63,285 nt of DNA, taken from the NCBI RefSeq assembly GCF_021483235.1, contig NZ_JAKEEC010000003.1, positions 1-63,285 on the forward strand, in the 5' to 3' direction. The position numbers were made by a program, and so were the translations under genes. The notes under the pieces were generated by a model that was given only the letters and a program-made list of their open reading frames with translations, did no database searches and had not been told where the DNA came from. Of the stretch, positions 1 through 10,020 are shown piece by piece. Source of the DNA: Arthrobacter alkaliphilus (GTDB lineage: Bacteria > Actinomycetota > Actinomycetes > Actinomycetales > Micrococcaceae). Each line of letters opens with the position of its first letter. The first letter of the stretch is position 1.

Positions 1-36
1 TGAGCCCAGCGAGCTACCGAACTGCTCCACCCCGCG
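1..36 (-). tRNA. Initiator tRNA-Met (fMet), 5' half only
   Basis: Read on the minus strand, the first 36 bases match the 5' half of a bacterial initiator tRNA: acceptor strand CGCGGGG, a D-arm containing GGAGCAG and GGTAGCTC, and an anticodon stem reading GGGCTCA. The GGG in the anticodon stem and the unpaired C at position 1 are initiator hallmarks. The window edge cuts the molecule inside the CAU anticodon, so the anticodon loop, T-arm and 3' end are missing. Identity rests on memory of the conserved fMet sequence. Confidence 0.85.
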
Positions 37-126
37 TCGCAACAACTACTTTACCTGCAGGTGAATGTCAGGCCAAATCCACGCGACGTGACATCCGTCT
101 CGTTCGCCGCGGGCTCGGGGAAAACG

Positions 127-164
127 AAGACCGGGCCAGCCCTGGTGGGGGCTGGCCCGGTCTT
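127..164 (-). terminator. Rho-independent terminator after the UPF0182 gene
   Basis: A perfect inverted repeat has 16-bp arms (127-142 and 149-164, GACCGGGCCAGCCC core) and a 6-nt loop. On the minus strand it is followed by CGTTTTCC, a short T-run. It lies about 40 bases past the stop codon of the gene ending at 206 and would separate it from the tRNA. Confidence 0.8.
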
Positions 165-205
165 GCAAATCCCGGCGAGCCAAAATCGGTCCGCTCGAGA
201 GTCAG

Positions 206-3196
206 CTATTTGCTCGGCGAGGGCGACGGCGTCGGGCTCGCCGAGGGGCTGGCACTCCCCGACGGCGCCGGGGTGACGCCAAGCCGGGACTGGGCGTCGA
301 GCGCCTTCTTGATTGCCGCGGACAGGATGCTCTGCTGGGCGCCGTATCCGGCGAAGTCGCCCTTGGCCAGCGCAGCTTGACCATCCTGGATGGCCTTGTT
401 GGCCTGGTCCAGCGCGGCCTTCAACTGGGCCTGCGCATCGGCAGTCGCCGGTGGCGTAGTAGTCCCCGGCGGAGCGGTGGTCTGGCCGTTGTTGGCCGAG
501 TCGCCCGCCGAGGCTCCTGAGTCTCCCCCGAAGAGGATCTTCAACGCACCGTCAAGGGTGGGCGCGAAGCCCACCTTGTCGCCAAAGGCCACGAGCACGC
601 GTTGCAGCGTCGGGTACGACGTCTCACCGGTGGACTTCAGATAGACCGGTTGGACATAGAGCAGGCCTCCGCCCACCGGCAATGTCAGAAGGTTGCCGTT
701 GAGCACATCGGAGGCACCCTGCCTGAGCAGGTTCAGTTCCCGCGACACTTCAGGATCGGAGTTGAACTTGTTCTGGGCCTGGCCCGGACCCGGAACCTGG
801 GTATCCGTTGGCAACTGCAGTAACCGCAACTGGCCGTAGGTGTCCGCCTTCACCCCCTTCTGGCTGCCGGCGTCGGAATCGGCCGCGAGGAAGCCGTACA
901 GGATGTTACGGGCGGCGCCGTTAACCACCTGCGGGATGAAGGAGGACGTCAGCTGGAAGGCCGGCTTGGTCTGGTCTGGCATCTGCAGGGACATGTAGAA
1001 CGGAGGCTGCCGCACGGGATCGGTCACTGTGGGATCGTTCGGAACGCTCCACGCGTCGTTGTTCTGGTAGAAGCTGTCCGCATTGGTCACATGGTAACGG
1101 CCAAGCAACTCACGCTGGACCTTGAACAGGTCCTCCGGGTAGCGGACGTGGCTCATGAGCTGACCGGACATCTCCGAGTACGGCTTGACGGTGGTCGGGA
1201 AAATCTTCTGCCACGATTTCAGGATGGGGTCCTGGTCATCCCAGGCGTACAGCGTGACCGAGCCGTCATAGGCGTCAACGGTGGCCTTGACCGAGTTCCT
1301 GATGTAGTTGACGGCGCTGTTCGGCAGGGCTGCCGTGCGTCCGGAGGTGGTCTGGGAATCGGCCGTAGCGTTCCCCAGTTGCTGCTGCTGGGAGTACGGG
1401 AAGTACTGGCTGGTGGTGTAGCCGTCCACGATCCATTTCACCCGGCCGTCGACCACCGCGGGATAGGCGCTTCCGTCAACCGTCAGGTAGGGAGCAACCT
1501 TTTGAACGCGATCACGCGGAGTGCGGTCGTAGAGGATCTGGGACTTCTCGTTGACGCCATCGGACAGCAGCAGGTCGGAGGACTGGAACTTAATGGAGTA
1601 CAGGAGGCGGTTGAACCAGTTGCCCACGTTGGGGCCGCCGTTGCCGGTGAAGGTGTACTGGGTTTCAGTTGAACTGTCCTTGCCGGCCGGCCGGTCCTGT
1701 TCCCGGTGCGGGGCCCCGTCCGGGGCGCCGACCACCGAGTAGTCGGGCGAACCGGCACCGAAGTAGATGCGGGGTTGGTAGCTTGCGTCGCTGCCAAGGG
1801 TGCCCATTGAGGGGATTCCGGACAGCAGGAAGTCCGGCTTGCCGTCAACTGTGAAGGTGTTGCCCTTCGCGGCCACTACGCCGTAACCGTGGGTGTAGAC
1901 GATGTGCCTGTTGACCCAAGTCTGCTGGCTGGCGTTCAGCCCGTCCTGGTTCAATTCGCGGACAGCAATCACGGTGTCCTGGGTCTTGCCGTCCACGGTG
2001 TAGCGGTCAACGTTCAGGGCCTTGGGGAATTGATAGTACGGACGGTACTGCTCCAATTGGGAGAACGCCGAAGAAACGAGGTTCGGGTCCAACAGGCGGA
2101 TGTTGGCCGCAGTCTGCGCATCCTTGGCAAGTGCTCCCGTCTTCGCGTCCGTAGTGGCGTTGTACGGGCTGACCTTGATCTTGTCCAAACCGTAGGCGGA
2201 CCGGGTCATGGAGATGTTGCGGTCGATGTACTTGTTTTCCAGAGTCTGCTCAGAGGGGCGGACTTGGAACTGCTGGATGACCCACGGATAGACGCCGCCG
2301 GCAAGGATGGACGTGATGATCAGCATGGCTGTGCCAATCACAGGCAAGCGCCAGCGTCCGATCACGGCAGCCACGACGAAGAGGATGGCCACCAGGCCGG
2401 CGGCAACGGCCAGGATGGTCTTGGTCGGGATCACGGCATTGACGTCGGTGTAGAGGGCGCCTGCCCAGTGTCCGCCGTTGTTCTGGACGGTGCTGTAGAC
2501 GTCAAGCCAGAAGTTGACTCCGAGCAGCAGCAGGAAAACGGCACCGGTCACGGCCAGGTGGATCTGGGCGGCACGGCTGGTGAAAATGCCGCGTTCCATG
2601 AGCCGGATGCTCCCATAAAGGTAGTGCGTCAGGATTCCCGCGATTCCGGCAATCACCACAACACTCATGAGGAAACCCGTGACAAAGCCAAGGAACGGCA
2701 ACGTCATGAGATAGAAGCTGATGTCCAGGCCAAACTGGGGATCGGCTTGCCCGAATGGGACCTGGTTGAAGAACAAAAGCACCGATTGCCACTGGCTCGC
2801 GGCCGCGCTGCCGGCAAAGAGTCCGAACAGCACGGGGATGCCGATCATGACCACGCGCCGCACGGGCTCAAGCTGGGCCTGGTACCGGTTCAGGTTGTCC
2901 CTGACCTCGGAATCCGGAGCGTAGACGGGCCGTGCATGGTAGGCAACGCGGATTGCGTAGAAGACCGGCACGAACATCAGGACAAAACCGGCGAGGAAGA
3001 TCAGGATCTTGGCAAGGTTCTCCCGGAAATAGACTTCGAAGAAGCCCAGCTGCTGATACCAGAGGACGTCTGTCCACACGTTGGCGAAGAAAATGAATCC
3101 CACCACGGCGACGGCGACGATGATCAAAGTTGGAGTGAGCGCACCCCGTCTCCGCTGCGGTCTACCGGGCGGGCTGGTGCTGGCTGGACGGGACAA
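206..3196 (-). CDS. UPF0182 family large membrane protein
   Basis: A 996-residue protein of the UPF0182 family, whose function is unknown. Hydrophobic segments sit near residues 22-42, 62-85, 110-130, 155-185, 215-230, 250-280 and 285-310. After them comes a long polar, presumably extracytoplasmic region (about 330-880) with the family-like NKYIDRNI and AYGLDKI stretches. The C-terminal tail is rich in Pro, Ser and Thr, with an Ala/Gln-rich segment (920-970) that looks helical. The start is a TTG at 3194-3196 with a GAGG Shine-Dalgarno core about 8 nt upstream; the arginine-rich residues after it would be cytoplasmic. The gene is monocistronic with its own terminator. Its neighbour is the PDZ/Lon-like protease, the same adjacency as mycobacterial Rv3193c-Rv3194c. 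Family assignment is secure; the role is not known. Confidence 0.93.
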   Translation of the reverse strand: MSRPASTSPPGRPQRRRGALTPTLIIVAVAVVGFIFFANVWTDVLWYQQLGFFEVYFRENLAKILIFLAGFVLMFVPVFYAIRVAYHARPVYAPDSEVRDNLNRYQAQLEPVRRVVMIGIPVLFGLFAGSAAASQWQSVLLFFNQVPFGQADPQFGLDISFYLMTLPFLGFVTGFLMSVVVIAGIAGILTHYLYGSIRLMERGIFTSRAAQIHLAVTGAVFLLLLGVNFWLDVYSTVQNNGGHWAGALYTDVNAVIPTKTILAVAAGLVAILFVVAAVIGRWRLPVIGTAMLIITSILAGGVYPWVIQQFQVRPSEQTLENKYIDRNISMTRSAYGLDKIKVSPYNATTDAKTGALAKDAQTAANIRLLDPNLVSSAFSQLEQYRPYYQFPKALNVDRYTVDGKTQDTVIAVRELNQDGLNASQQTWVNRHIVYTHGYGVVAAKGNTFTVDGKPDFLLSGIPSMGTLGSDASYQPRIYFGAGSPDYSVVGAPDGAPHREQDRPAGKDSSTETQYTFTGNGGPNVGNWFNRLLYSIKFQSSDLLLSDGVNEKSQILYDRTPRDRVQKVAPYLTVDGSAYPAVVDGRVKWIVDGYTTSQYFPYSQQQQLGNATADSQTTSGRTAALPNSAVNYIRNSVKATVDAYDGSVTLYAWDDQDPILKSWQKIFPTTVKPYSEMSGQLMSHVRYPEDLFKVQRELLGRYHVTNADSFYQNNDAWSVPNDPTVTDPVRQPPFYMSLQMPDQTKPAFQLTSSFIPQVVNGAARNILYGFLAADSDAGSQKGVKADTYGQLRLLQLPTDTQVPGPGQAQNKFNSDPEVSRELNLLRQGASDVLNGNLLTLPVGGGLLYVQPVYLKSTGETSYPTLQRVLVAFGDKVGFAPTLDGALKILFGGDSGASAGDSANNGQTTAPPGTTTPPATADAQAQLKAALDQANKAIQDGQAALAKGDFAGYGAQQSILSAAIKKALDAQSRLGVTPAPSGSASPSASPTPSPSPSK

Positions 3197-3330
3197 ACTC
3201 GATACCTCATCGCTGGTCGTCAGTTAACGGTCGTCAGTGCGTGTGTTCGTCGGCCCCGGTGCCTGGTAGTAATGGCGGAGGGCCGTCATTAGTGCCACGA
3301 GTGGCGGTGGAGCTAAGTTCCATCATCAGT

Positions 3331-4458
3331 CTAATTGTTGGAGCATGTCGGAAGGCGGGACACATCCTGGCCGGAACCGAGTCGCTCCACAGCTGATTTT
3401 GCGTCCGCCAGAGTGTCCACCTTGACTACTTGAAGTCCGTCCGGAACGTGCCCTACAACTTCGTCGCAATTGGCGGCCGGCGCGAGGAAAAGGGTTGCAC
3501 CGCCGTTGCGGGCTCCGCGCATTTTCTGGGCGATTCCACCAATGGGTCCCACCGCACCGTCCGGCGAAATGGTCCCAGTGCCGGCCACATGCTTGCCGCC
3601 CGTGAGGTCTCCGGGGGTGATGCTGTCGATGATGCCCAGTGCGAACATCATGCCGGCGCTCGGTCCGCCCACCTGGTCGAGGGAGATTTTGACGTCGAAC
3701 GGGAACGTGAACTTGTACTGAAGCAGTACGCCCAGGATGTATTTGCCGTTTGAGCCCTTGCCGGGAGTAATGCTCACCGTCACCGGCTGGCCGTTACGGT
3801 CGACGACGACGGCGGCAGGCGCGCCCGCCCCTTCGGCCAGTGCGGTTTGGACGACGTTGAGCGACGTGACCGGTTTGCCGTTGATCGACGTGAAGACGTC
3901 TCCCGTCTGCAGCTTTCCTGCCGAAGCCGAACCGTCGGACAACCCCGCGACTGCAAGCTTCTGGCCGTACGGAATGTTCTCTTCCTGGAGGGCCGCGGCT
4001 ATCGCATTCTCCTGGGACGTGGTCATGGCAAGCGCGCTTTCCTGTTCGGACTGCTGCCGGGTGGTGCCTTTGGGGTAGAGGAGCTCTTCGGGGTACACGG
4101 ACTTCGAACCGTCCAACCAGGCTTGGAAGGCCGCGAAAATGTTCACCGGGCCGTTGGGGCCGCCGTTGATGTAAACGGTGGTCAGGTCCAGGTTTCCTTT
4201 GGCGGGATACGTCGGGTGCCCGGTGACGGTGATGACCGGCTTGTTGTGGTCCGTGCCCAAGGTGTTGAACGTCGGTCCGGGAGATTCAATGACATAGGGA
4301 ACAGGGAGGACAGCAGCGGCGATTCCCAAGACTATGGTCAGGGCCCCGGCGACGAGCATCGCGACGTACCGGCTGTCGCGGCGCCGTTCGGGTTGTGGAG
4401 CGTCGGGCGTTTCCTGCCCCGGTTCCCCGGCAGCACCGTGGCTCGGCAAACTAGTCAA
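3331..4458 (-). CDS. Membrane-anchored PDZ/Lon-like serine protease (YlbL type)
   Basis: A 375-residue protein with a cytoplasmic N-terminus, one membrane segment (about residues 31-53), a PDZ domain (about 160-230; KLQTGDVFTSINGKPV) and a C-terminal S16 Lon-protease-like domain. The expected Ser-Lys dyad is visible: Ser267 in GGPSAGMM and Lys312 in GGIAQKMRGA, a spacing close to that of Lon. No AAA domain is present, so it probably trims or degrades secreted or membrane proteins without ATP. The start is TTG at 4456-4458 with an AGAGG motif upstream. It is transcribed away from the DUF2342 gene. Family and topology are clear; the substrate is unknown. Confidence 0.9.
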   Translation of the reverse strand: MTSLPSHGAAGEPGQETPDAPQPERRRDSRYVAMLVAGALTIVLGIAAAVLPVPYVIESPGPTFNTLGTDHNKPVITVTGHPTYPAKGNLDLTTVYINGGPNGPVNIFAAFQAWLDGSKSVYPEELLYPKGTTRQQSEQESALAMTTSQENAIAAALQEENIPYGQKLAVAGLSDGSASAGKLQTGDVFTSINGKPVTSLNVVQTALAEGAGAPAAVVVDRNGQPVTVSITPGKGSNGKYILGVLLQYKFTFPFDVKISLDQVGGPSAGMMFALGIIDSITPGDLTGGKHVAGTGTISPDGAVGPIGGIAQKMRGARNGGATLFLAPAANCDEVVGHVPDGLQVVKVDTLADAKSAVERLGSGQDVSRLPTCSNN

Positions 4459-4672
4459 TGAAGGACCTCTCCGCGCGGGAACCGTATGTCCGACGCTACC
4501 GTTTCGACCTCCTCAGCGTGGAGGCGGTAAAAATACCAACGATTCACCCTACTTGCTGTGCGTGCCAGCGGTGCTTTGCCTAGAGCGAACGACGCGTTCT
4601 TGAGGCAGACAGCCCCCGGCCATCGCGGTACCTTGAAAGTGATCACCAGTCACACCGACGATCGGCGGCACC

Positions 4673-6118
4673 ATGACTTCCAACCCCAATACTCCCTCCA
4701 ATGGAGACGATTCACCCGTGGATCCCTTGGCGGAAATGCTGAAGAACCTGATGGGCGGGCAAGGCATGGGCAACATTGACCCCGCCGAACTGGCGAAGGC
4801 CGCAGGGCTGCCGAACGATCCCAACATGCTGCAGCAGATGTTCGCCCAGGTGCAGGCCATGATGAGCTCAACTTCGGAGGGCCCTGTCAATTGGCAGCTT
4901 GCCCACGAGAATGCGCGCCGGGTTGCTGCGGCGGGCGCGGATCCGTCGGTGAATGCCCAGCAGGCCCGCGAGGTCGACGAAGCGCTCCGGCTCGCAGAGC
5001 TCTGGTTGGATCCCGTCACCGATCTTCAGGCAACGGGCCTCATCGGCCGCGCTTGGTCCCGTGCCGAATGGGTGGAAGCCACCCTTGCTACCTGGAAACG
5101 GCTCACGGAACCGGTGGCCAACAGCATCGCCAATGCCCTGTCCGACGCTCTCACGCAGCAGATGCCTGAAGAAATGAAGGCCATAATGGGCGGTACCTCG
5201 TCCATGCTGCAGAACATGGGCGGAGCAATCTTCGGCATGCAGCTGGGCCAGGCCATCGGTGCCCTGTCGGCCGAAGTGGTCAGTTCGACCGACATCGGCG
5301 TTCCGCTCGCTGATCTTGAGATGGCCCTGCTGCCGGCCAATGTGGCGAAGTTCGGCGAAGGCCTGAGCGTCCCGGAGAGTGACGTCCGGCTGTTCCTTGC
5401 TGTCCGCGAAGCCGCGCATGCCCGGCTTTTCGTGCAGGTCCCATGGCTGCGCGGCCACCTCCTTGGAGCCATCGAAGCCTACGCCCGCGGAATCCACATC
5501 GATTTGTCCCGTGTCGAGGACCTCGCCCGGGACATCGATCCCGGCAATCCCGCGGGGATCCAAGAAGCGCTGTCCCAAGGCGTCTTCATGCCCGAGCGCA
5601 CTCCCGAACAAGCGGCAGCCCTGGAGAAACTCGAAACTGCCCTGGCATTGGTGGAAGGTTGGGTGGACGAACTTACGGCCGCCGCCACCGAGAAGATGCT
5701 GCCGTCCGCCGTCGCGCTTCGCGAAACCGTGCGGCGGCGCCGCGCCACGGGAGGACCCGCCGAACACGCGTTCTCCTCGCTGGTGGGGCTCGAGCTGCGC
5801 CCGAGGCGCCTGCGCGAAGCGGCCCCCTTGTGGGCCGCGCTGAAGGACGAACGTGGAATCGCCGGCCGCGATGCCATCTGGCAGCACCCCGATTTGCTCC
5901 CCACGGCACATGACCTCGACGATCCGGCGGGCTTCACCGAACGGCGCCGCCTGGCTGAAGCCAGCGACACCGAAGTGGATGATGCTCTGCAGAAGCTCCT
6001 CGAAGGTGGCTACGACGCTCCGAAGGATGAGGAGAAAGAGGCAGACAGTCCCGAGGCTCCGAAGCCTGAAGACGGAGAATCGACTGACGACACCGAGCCC
6101 GGAGGGCCCAAAGCTTAG
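4673..6118 (+). CDS. DUF2342 zinc-dependent metalloprotease-like protein
   Basis: A 481-residue protein of the DUF2342 family, also annotated as coenzyme F420 biosynthesis-associated or zinc-dependent metalloprotease. The N-terminus is Asn/Asp/Met-rich (residues 1-70). The conserved core spans about 90-400 and contains REAAHARLF, with a His-containing motif, followed by RGHLLGAIEAYARGIHID. The C-terminal 60 residues are acidic and Glu/Pro-rich, probably disordered. The ATG at 4673 has no good Shine-Dalgarno; a TACCTT hexamer at 4629-4634 may be its -10 box. It occupies the position of Rv3195 next to the PDZ protease, supporting orthology. Peptidase activity is inferred from family naming only. 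Confidence 0.85.
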   Translation: MTSNPNTPSNGDDSPVDPLAEMLKNLMGGQGMGNIDPAELAKAAGLPNDPNMLQQMFAQVQAMMSSTSEGPVNWQLAHENARRVAAAGADPSVNAQQAREVDEALRLAELWLDPVTDLQATGLIGRAWSRAEWVEATLATWKRLTEPVANSIANALSDALTQQMPEEMKAIMGGTSSMLQNMGGAIFGMQLGQAIGALSAEVVSSTDIGVPLADLEMALLPANVAKFGEGLSVPESDVRLFLAVREAAHARLFVQVPWLRGHLLGAIEAYARGIHIDLSRVEDLARDIDPGNPAGIQEALSQGVFMPERTPEQAAALEKLETALALVEGWVDELTAAATEKMLPSAVALRETVRRRRATGGPAEHAFSSLVGLELRPRRLREAAPLWAALKDERGIAGRDAIWQHPDLLPTAHDLDDPAGFTERRRLAEASDTEVDDALQKLLEGGYDAPKDEEKEADSPEAPKPEDGESTDDTEPGGPKA

Positions 6119-6133
6119 CGGCTCTTCAAGCGC

Positions 6134-6763
6134 CTAATCGGCGTCGGCGTCCCGGCCCCCGGCTGGTGCGCCGGCGCCTTCTTCATCAGGTCCAAGCCCC
6201 CGCGAGGTCGCAAAAGCGACACCCTCAAGGAAGGCCTTGGCCCGCTGTGTTTCGGGATAGGCCTCGAGCAGGCGCCAAAACGCGGCGTTGTGCCCGGCAA
6301 CCAGCAGATGGGCGAGTTCGTGGAGCAACACGTAATCGATGACCCATTGCGGCATGGCCTGGAGCTTGTCCGAGAGCCGGATGGTCCCGTCCGCTGGAGT
6401 AGCCGAACCCCACCGTGACCTCTGGTTGCCGACCCAGCGGACCGACGTCGGGCGGGCCCGCCCACCCAGGTACTTTGCGGACAGTTCACCGGCATGGGCC
6501 GCGAGGGCAGCATCGCTCGCGGGTTTCCTTCCACCCGGGCGCCGGGCGCCCCTCTCCCCCTGGCGCTTGAGCTTGTCCAGCATCCGCCGGACCCATTCGT
6601 TCTCTTGGGCCTTCGTGAAATGGGCGGGGATCGCGACAACGGCGTTTCCGTCCTCCCAGAAAGCCGCAACGGTACGGCGACGGCGGGCTGAGCGACGAAC
6701 GACGACGGGCGCGCCGTCCTCAGTTGTCAGCGGCGACGCGGGCTGGGCCGTGAGCCGGGGCAC
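6134..6763 (-). CDS. YgjP/SprT-like metallopeptidase (DUF45)
   Basis: A 209-residue protein with the DUF45 (YgjP-like) layout: an N-terminal beta-rich part (VRRSARRRRTV, AAFWEDGNAVVAIP), then the signature RWGSATPADGTIRLS and the zinc-peptidase motif HELAH in LLHELAHLLVAGHNAAFW. The third metal ligand is probably the His in AGHNAAF. The gene starts at GTG 6761-6763, which overlaps the uvrD2 stop codon by one base (TAGTG), so it is translationally coupled as the third gene of nudC-uvrD2-ygjP. The gene converges with the DUF2342 gene with only 15 bp between stops. An Arg/Gly-rich insert (about 75-100) lies before the catalytic part. The substrate is unknown. Confidence 0.85.
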   Translation of the reverse strand: MPRLTAQPASPLTTEDGAPVVVRRSARRRRTVAAFWEDGNAVVAIPAHFTKAQENEWVRRMLDKLKRQGERGARRPGGRKPASDAALAAHAGELSAKYLGGRARPTSVRWVGNQRSRWGSATPADGTIRLSDKLQAMPQWVIDYVLLHELAHLLVAGHNAAFWRLLEAYPETQRAKAFLEGVAFATSRGLGPDEEGAGAPAGGRDADAD

Positions 6764-8895
6764 TAGGCGGATCCGCTCTCGACCAGAACCGCCAGCACGG
6801 CTTCGCCGTACTTTTCCAGTTTGGAGGGCCCGACACCGGCGAGATTTGCCAGTTCCTCAAGGGACGCCGGCCGGGCCTCGGCGATCGCCGTCAAGGTCGC
6901 ATCCGTGAAGACAACGTAGGCGGGAACGTCGTTGCTCAGGGCCTCTTCCTTGCGCCATTGCCGCAAAGCTTCGAAGGTCTGTTCCTCGTACGTCGGCGGA
7001 CATTGGCTGCAGCGGCCCACTTTGCGTTCGGCGCCCGTGGCGAGCATCGTGCCGCAGACCCTGCACGACGCCGGCGCTGCCGCCTTCCGCCGAGGCGTGG
7101 CGCGGCTGCGCGCGCTGGCCCCGAGCACCGAATCCGGGCGAAGGCCGTCGAGGAAGCGCGAGGGCTTGCGGTTGGCGCGGCCGCCTGGCGTGCGTGCCGT
7201 GGACCAGGACAGATTCAGGTGCTCCCGCGCCCGCGTGATCCCGACGTAGAGCAGCCGGCGTTCCTCGTCAACGCTCTCAGGGGTGTCGGCGAAGGAAATG
7301 GGCATCAGGCCCTCGCTCAGGCCCACCAGGAACACGGCATCCCATTCCAAGCCCTTCGCGGCGTGGAGCGATGCGAGCGTCACACCTTGGACGGTGGGTG
7401 CGTGCTGGGCCACCGACCGTTCCTGGAGTTCGTTGACGAACTCCATCAACGTGAATTCCGGCCCGCGGCTGACGACGAGTTCGTCCGCCAGCGCCACGAG
7501 GGCTGCCAGCGACTCCCAGCGTTCGCGGAGTGCGCCGCCACTGTGCGGGGCGGAGTCCGTGTAGCCGAGCGAAGCCACGATGTCCCGGACCAGTTGCCCG
7601 AGTGGCTCCTTCGCCGAATCCTCGGCAACGGCACGCGTGGCGGCGCGCAACTGCAGGATGGCGTCGCGGACTTCCTTGCGCGCAAAGAACCGCTCGCCGC
7701 CCCGCAACTGGTAGCCGATACCCGCCGAGGCAAGGGCTTGCTCATACGCTTCCGATTGGCCGTTCGTGCGGAACAGCACAGCAATCTCGCTTGCCTTGGT
7801 ACCGGCGTCGATCAATTCCCGGATCCGGCCCGCGACCACGGCCGCCTCGGCCTCGTCGTCGGGACACTCCATGAACCGCGGCTCTGGTCCGGACGGGCGC
7901 TGGGCAAGCAGCTGGAGGGGTTTTGCCCAAGCGGCATCGGCAACCATTCCGCCACTGCGGCGGGAGCCCAGGAGATCGTTGGCCAACTTCACTACTTGCG
8001 GCGTGGAACGGTAGTCACGAACCAGTTTGACCACCGTTGCCGAAGGGTATTGGGCCTTGAATCCCAGAAGATGCTTGGGGGAAGCCCCCGTGAAGGAGTA
8101 GATGGTCTGGCTGGCGTCGCCCACAACGCAGATTTCGTCGCGCCCGCCAAGCCACAGTTCCAGCAGCCGCTGTTGCAGCGGGGAAACGTCCTGGTACTCA
8201 TCCACCACAAAATGCCGGTACTGCTCGCGGACCGTAGCTGCCACTTTCGGGTCTTCCTGGAGGATGCCCACGGTGATCAACAGGACGTCCTCGAAATCGA
8301 TGACGTTGCGGTCAGTCTTTACGTCCTCGTAGGACTGGAAAACCCGTGCGACGGCTGTCAGGTCGAAGCCTCCCGGGGTGCCCCGGCCGTGCGCGTTTTC
8401 AAGGTAGTTGGCGGGCGTCAGCATGGAAACCTTGGCCCACTCGATCTCGGCCGCGAGGTCACGGATGGAAGCACGGTCGGTACTCAGCCTGAGCCGCCGC
8501 GCGGCTTCGGCGATCATGTTCGCCTTGTGGTCCAGCAGGTTCGGCAGGACGCCGCCGATCGCCTGCGGCCAGAAGAACTGCAGTTGCCTCAGCGCTGCGG
8601 CGTGGAAAGTTCGTGCCTGGACGTTCCCCACGCCGAGGTCCCGTAGCCGGCTGCGCATCTCGGCGGCGGCCCGGGAGGTGAACGTGACAGCCAAGAGGCG
8701 CTGCGGACTGTAGACGCCGGAGTGGACGCCATAGGCGATTCGGTGCGTAATAGCCCGGGTTTTTCCGGTACCAGCTCCGGCGAGGACACACATGGGTCCC
8801 TTGAGGTTGCTGGCGACCTCCCGCTGCTCGGCGTCAAGGCCGCCAAGGATCCGGTCCTCGAGTGAAATGGTGTCGCCGAAAATGCCGCCTGTCAC
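6763..8895 (-). CDS. uvrD2: ATP-dependent 3'-5' DNA helicase UvrD2
   Basis: A superfamily 1A helicase of 710 residues. Walker A is GAGTGKT (about residues 40-46); the DExx box lies in VVDEYQDVSPLQQR; later motifs include VVGDASQTIYSFTGA and LLYVGITRAREHL. The C-terminus carries the actinobacterial UvrD2 signature: a tetracysteine module CRVC...CSQC (zinc ligands) followed by an HRDC domain (about 630-710, ending VGPSKLEKYGEAVL). The start is GTG at 8893-8895, which overlaps the nudC stop (GTGA). The open frame runs further upstream, but that part reads as an antisense shadow of nudC. It acts in DNA repair; the mycobacterial homologue Rv3198c is also adjacent to nudC. Confidence 0.95.
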   Translation of the reverse strand: MTGGIFGDTISLEDRILGGLDAEQREVASNLKGPMCVLAGAGTGKTRAITHRIAYGVHSGVYSPQRLLAVTFTSRAAAEMRSRLRDLGVGNVQARTFHAAALRQLQFFWPQAIGGVLPNLLDHKANMIAEAARRLRLSTDRASIRDLAAEIEWAKVSMLTPANYLENAHGRGTPGGFDLTAVARVFQSYEDVKTDRNVIDFEDVLLITVGILQEDPKVAATVREQYRHFVVDEYQDVSPLQQRLLELWLGGRDEICVVGDASQTIYSFTGASPKHLLGFKAQYPSATVVKLVRDYRSTPQVVKLANDLLGSRRSGGMVADAAWAKPLQLLAQRPSGPEPRFMECPDDEAEAAVVAGRIRELIDAGTKASEIAVLFRTNGQSEAYEQALASAGIGYQLRGGERFFARKEVRDAILQLRAATRAVAEDSAKEPLGQLVRDIVASLGYTDSAPHSGGALRERWESLAALVALADELVVSRGPEFTLMEFVNELQERSVAQHAPTVQGVTLASLHAAKGLEWDAVFLVGLSEGLMPISFADTPESVDEERRLLYVGITRAREHLNLSWSTARTPGGRANRKPSRFLDGLRPDSVLGASARSRATPRRKAAAPASCRVCGTMLATGAERKVGRCSQCPPTYEEQTFEALRQWRKEEALSNDVPAYVVFTDATLTAIAEARPASLEELANLAGVGPSKLEKYGEAVLAVLVESGSA

Positions 8896-9878
8896 TGCTG
8901 GAGGTCCTCGATGACGCCGCCGTACCAGTGCTCGATCAGGGAACGCGCAATCGAAAGCCTCGTTGAGATGGTGATCTCGCCGCTGAGCACCGCCTCCTGG
9001 AGTTCCTCGCGGCTGAACCAGCGCGCCCGGGTGACCTCGACGCCGTCGGGCCGGGCCTCGACGTCGTCCGTCGTGGCGGTGAACCCGAGCATGAGAGAGG
9101 CTGGAAACGGCCACGACTGCGAGCCGAGGTACTGGCAGGCGGTGACCCGTATGCCCACTTCTTCCCCGATTTCGCGAACAACTGCCTGTTCAAGCGACTC
9201 CCCTGGCTCAACAAAGCCGGCCAGCGTGGAGTAATTCTTGGCGTCAAGCGGCCCGCCGCCACCCAGGAGCAGCCTGCCGTCGGATCCGACCACGGTAACA
9301 ATGATGGCCGGATCGGTCCTCGGATAGTGCTCCGACTGGTCGCGCGGGCAGCGCCGGACCCAGCCGGCGGCTTCGATTTCCGTGGGAGTCCCGCACTTCG
9401 GGCAGTGCGTATGGGTGGCATGCCAATTGGAAATCGCGCTGGCCTCGACAAACAAGGCGGTGTCCATGGCACCAAGGCGGCCGGCTACCTCCCGGAATCC
9501 CGCCCAGGAGGCGCCGGACGGAAGGCCGGCGACTCCAGGCGAAACCGGCTCAGACGGGACGAACAGGACGATTGGAGTTTGCGCCGACAAAGAGGAATCG
9601 GCCAGAGTCCGGCCGAGATAGATGGCAGTGAGCGGTCCGCCGGCGGCCTGAAGGGATTCAAAGAGCGGCGCGGCCTCGCCAAACCACAACTTGTCCTCGA
9701 CGACGAGGGCTTGGCGCTCCGACAGCACCATGGCCTTGGCCGAGCCTGACGAGATCACTCCGTCAAGCATCCCCGGTTTCAGCCGCTCGGCAGATCCGCG
9801 GTCAACCATGGCAGGGCGCACCGGAAGAACGGTATCGATAAGGTGGTTTGCCGGCGCCTGGAACTCGGTGAAACTCAT
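8892..9878 (-). CDS. nudC: NAD(+)/NADH diphosphatase NudC
   Basis: A 328-residue Nudix hydrolase. It shows the NudC arrangement: a zinc ribbon (CPKCGTPTEIEAAG...RRCPRD), the SEHYPRTDPAIIV linker typical of NADH pyrophosphatases, and a Nudix box GFVEPGESLEQAVVREIGEEVG with the catalytic REIGEE. It cleaves NAD(H) to NMN(H) and AMP and may remove NAD caps from RNA. Of two ATG candidates (9914 and 9878), 9878 is preferred: it is preceded by TACGGT then six bases, a leaderless-type -10 box, while 9914 has neither that nor a Shine-Dalgarno. It is the first gene of the nudC-uvrD2-metallopeptidase operon, overlapping uvrD2 by 4 bp. Confidence 0.93.
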   Translation of the reverse strand: MSFTEFQAPANHLIDTVLPVRPAMVDRGSAERLKPGMLDGVISSGSAKAMVLSERQALVVEDKLWFGEAAPLFESLQAAGGPLTAIYLGRTLADSSLSAQTPIVLFVPSEPVSPGVAGLPSGASWAGFREVAGRLGAMDTALFVEASAISNWHATHTHCPKCGTPTEIEAAGWVRRCPRDQSEHYPRTDPAIIVTVVGSDGRLLLGGGGPLDAKNYSTLAGFVEPGESLEQAVVREIGEEVGIRVTACQYLGSQSWPFPASLMLGFTATTDDVEARPDGVEVTRARWFSREELQEAVLSGEITISTRLSIARSLIEHWYGGVIEDLQQ

Positions 9879-9884
9879 GTACCT

Positions 9885-9890
9885 ACCGTA
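9885..9890 (-). promoter_or_regulatory. -10 box, leaderless type, for nudC
   Basis: The minus strand reads TACGGT, then AGGTAC, then ATG at 9878. The TANNNT-N6-start arrangement places the transcription start at or beside the initiation codon. Confidence 0.5.
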
Positions 9891-10008
9891 CTGACTCGCA
9901 CCGACAATTGACATTTGGATCGTTCAGCGGGGCAGGCCCGCGGACCCTGTTTTCCAGTGGATCTGAAGACTCGCCGCACTGCCTCGCTGCGACGGGCGCT
10001 TGTCAATC

Positions 10009-10014
10009 TACCGT
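10009..10014 (+). promoter_or_regulatory. -10 box, leaderless type, for the APH-like gene
   Basis: TACCGT is followed by GGAGGC and then GTG at 10021. The GGAGG lies only one base from the GTG, too close to act as a normal Shine-Dalgarno, so a leaderless transcript explains the arrangement better. Confidence 0.5.
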
Positions 10015-10020
10015 GGAGGC

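Noticed and set aside
1889..3292. 467-codon plus-strand frame opposite the UPF0182 gene
   Set aside because: It is a mirror of a well-supported gene in high-GC DNA; its translation has no recognisable domain and is rich in His, Asp and Gly as antisense frames usually are.
8896..9114. N-terminal extension of UvrD2
   Set aside because: The extra residues are Arg/Gly-rich antisense-type sequence from the overlapping nudC gene on the same strand in another frame; the GTG at 8895 with a 4-bp overlap fits the family length.
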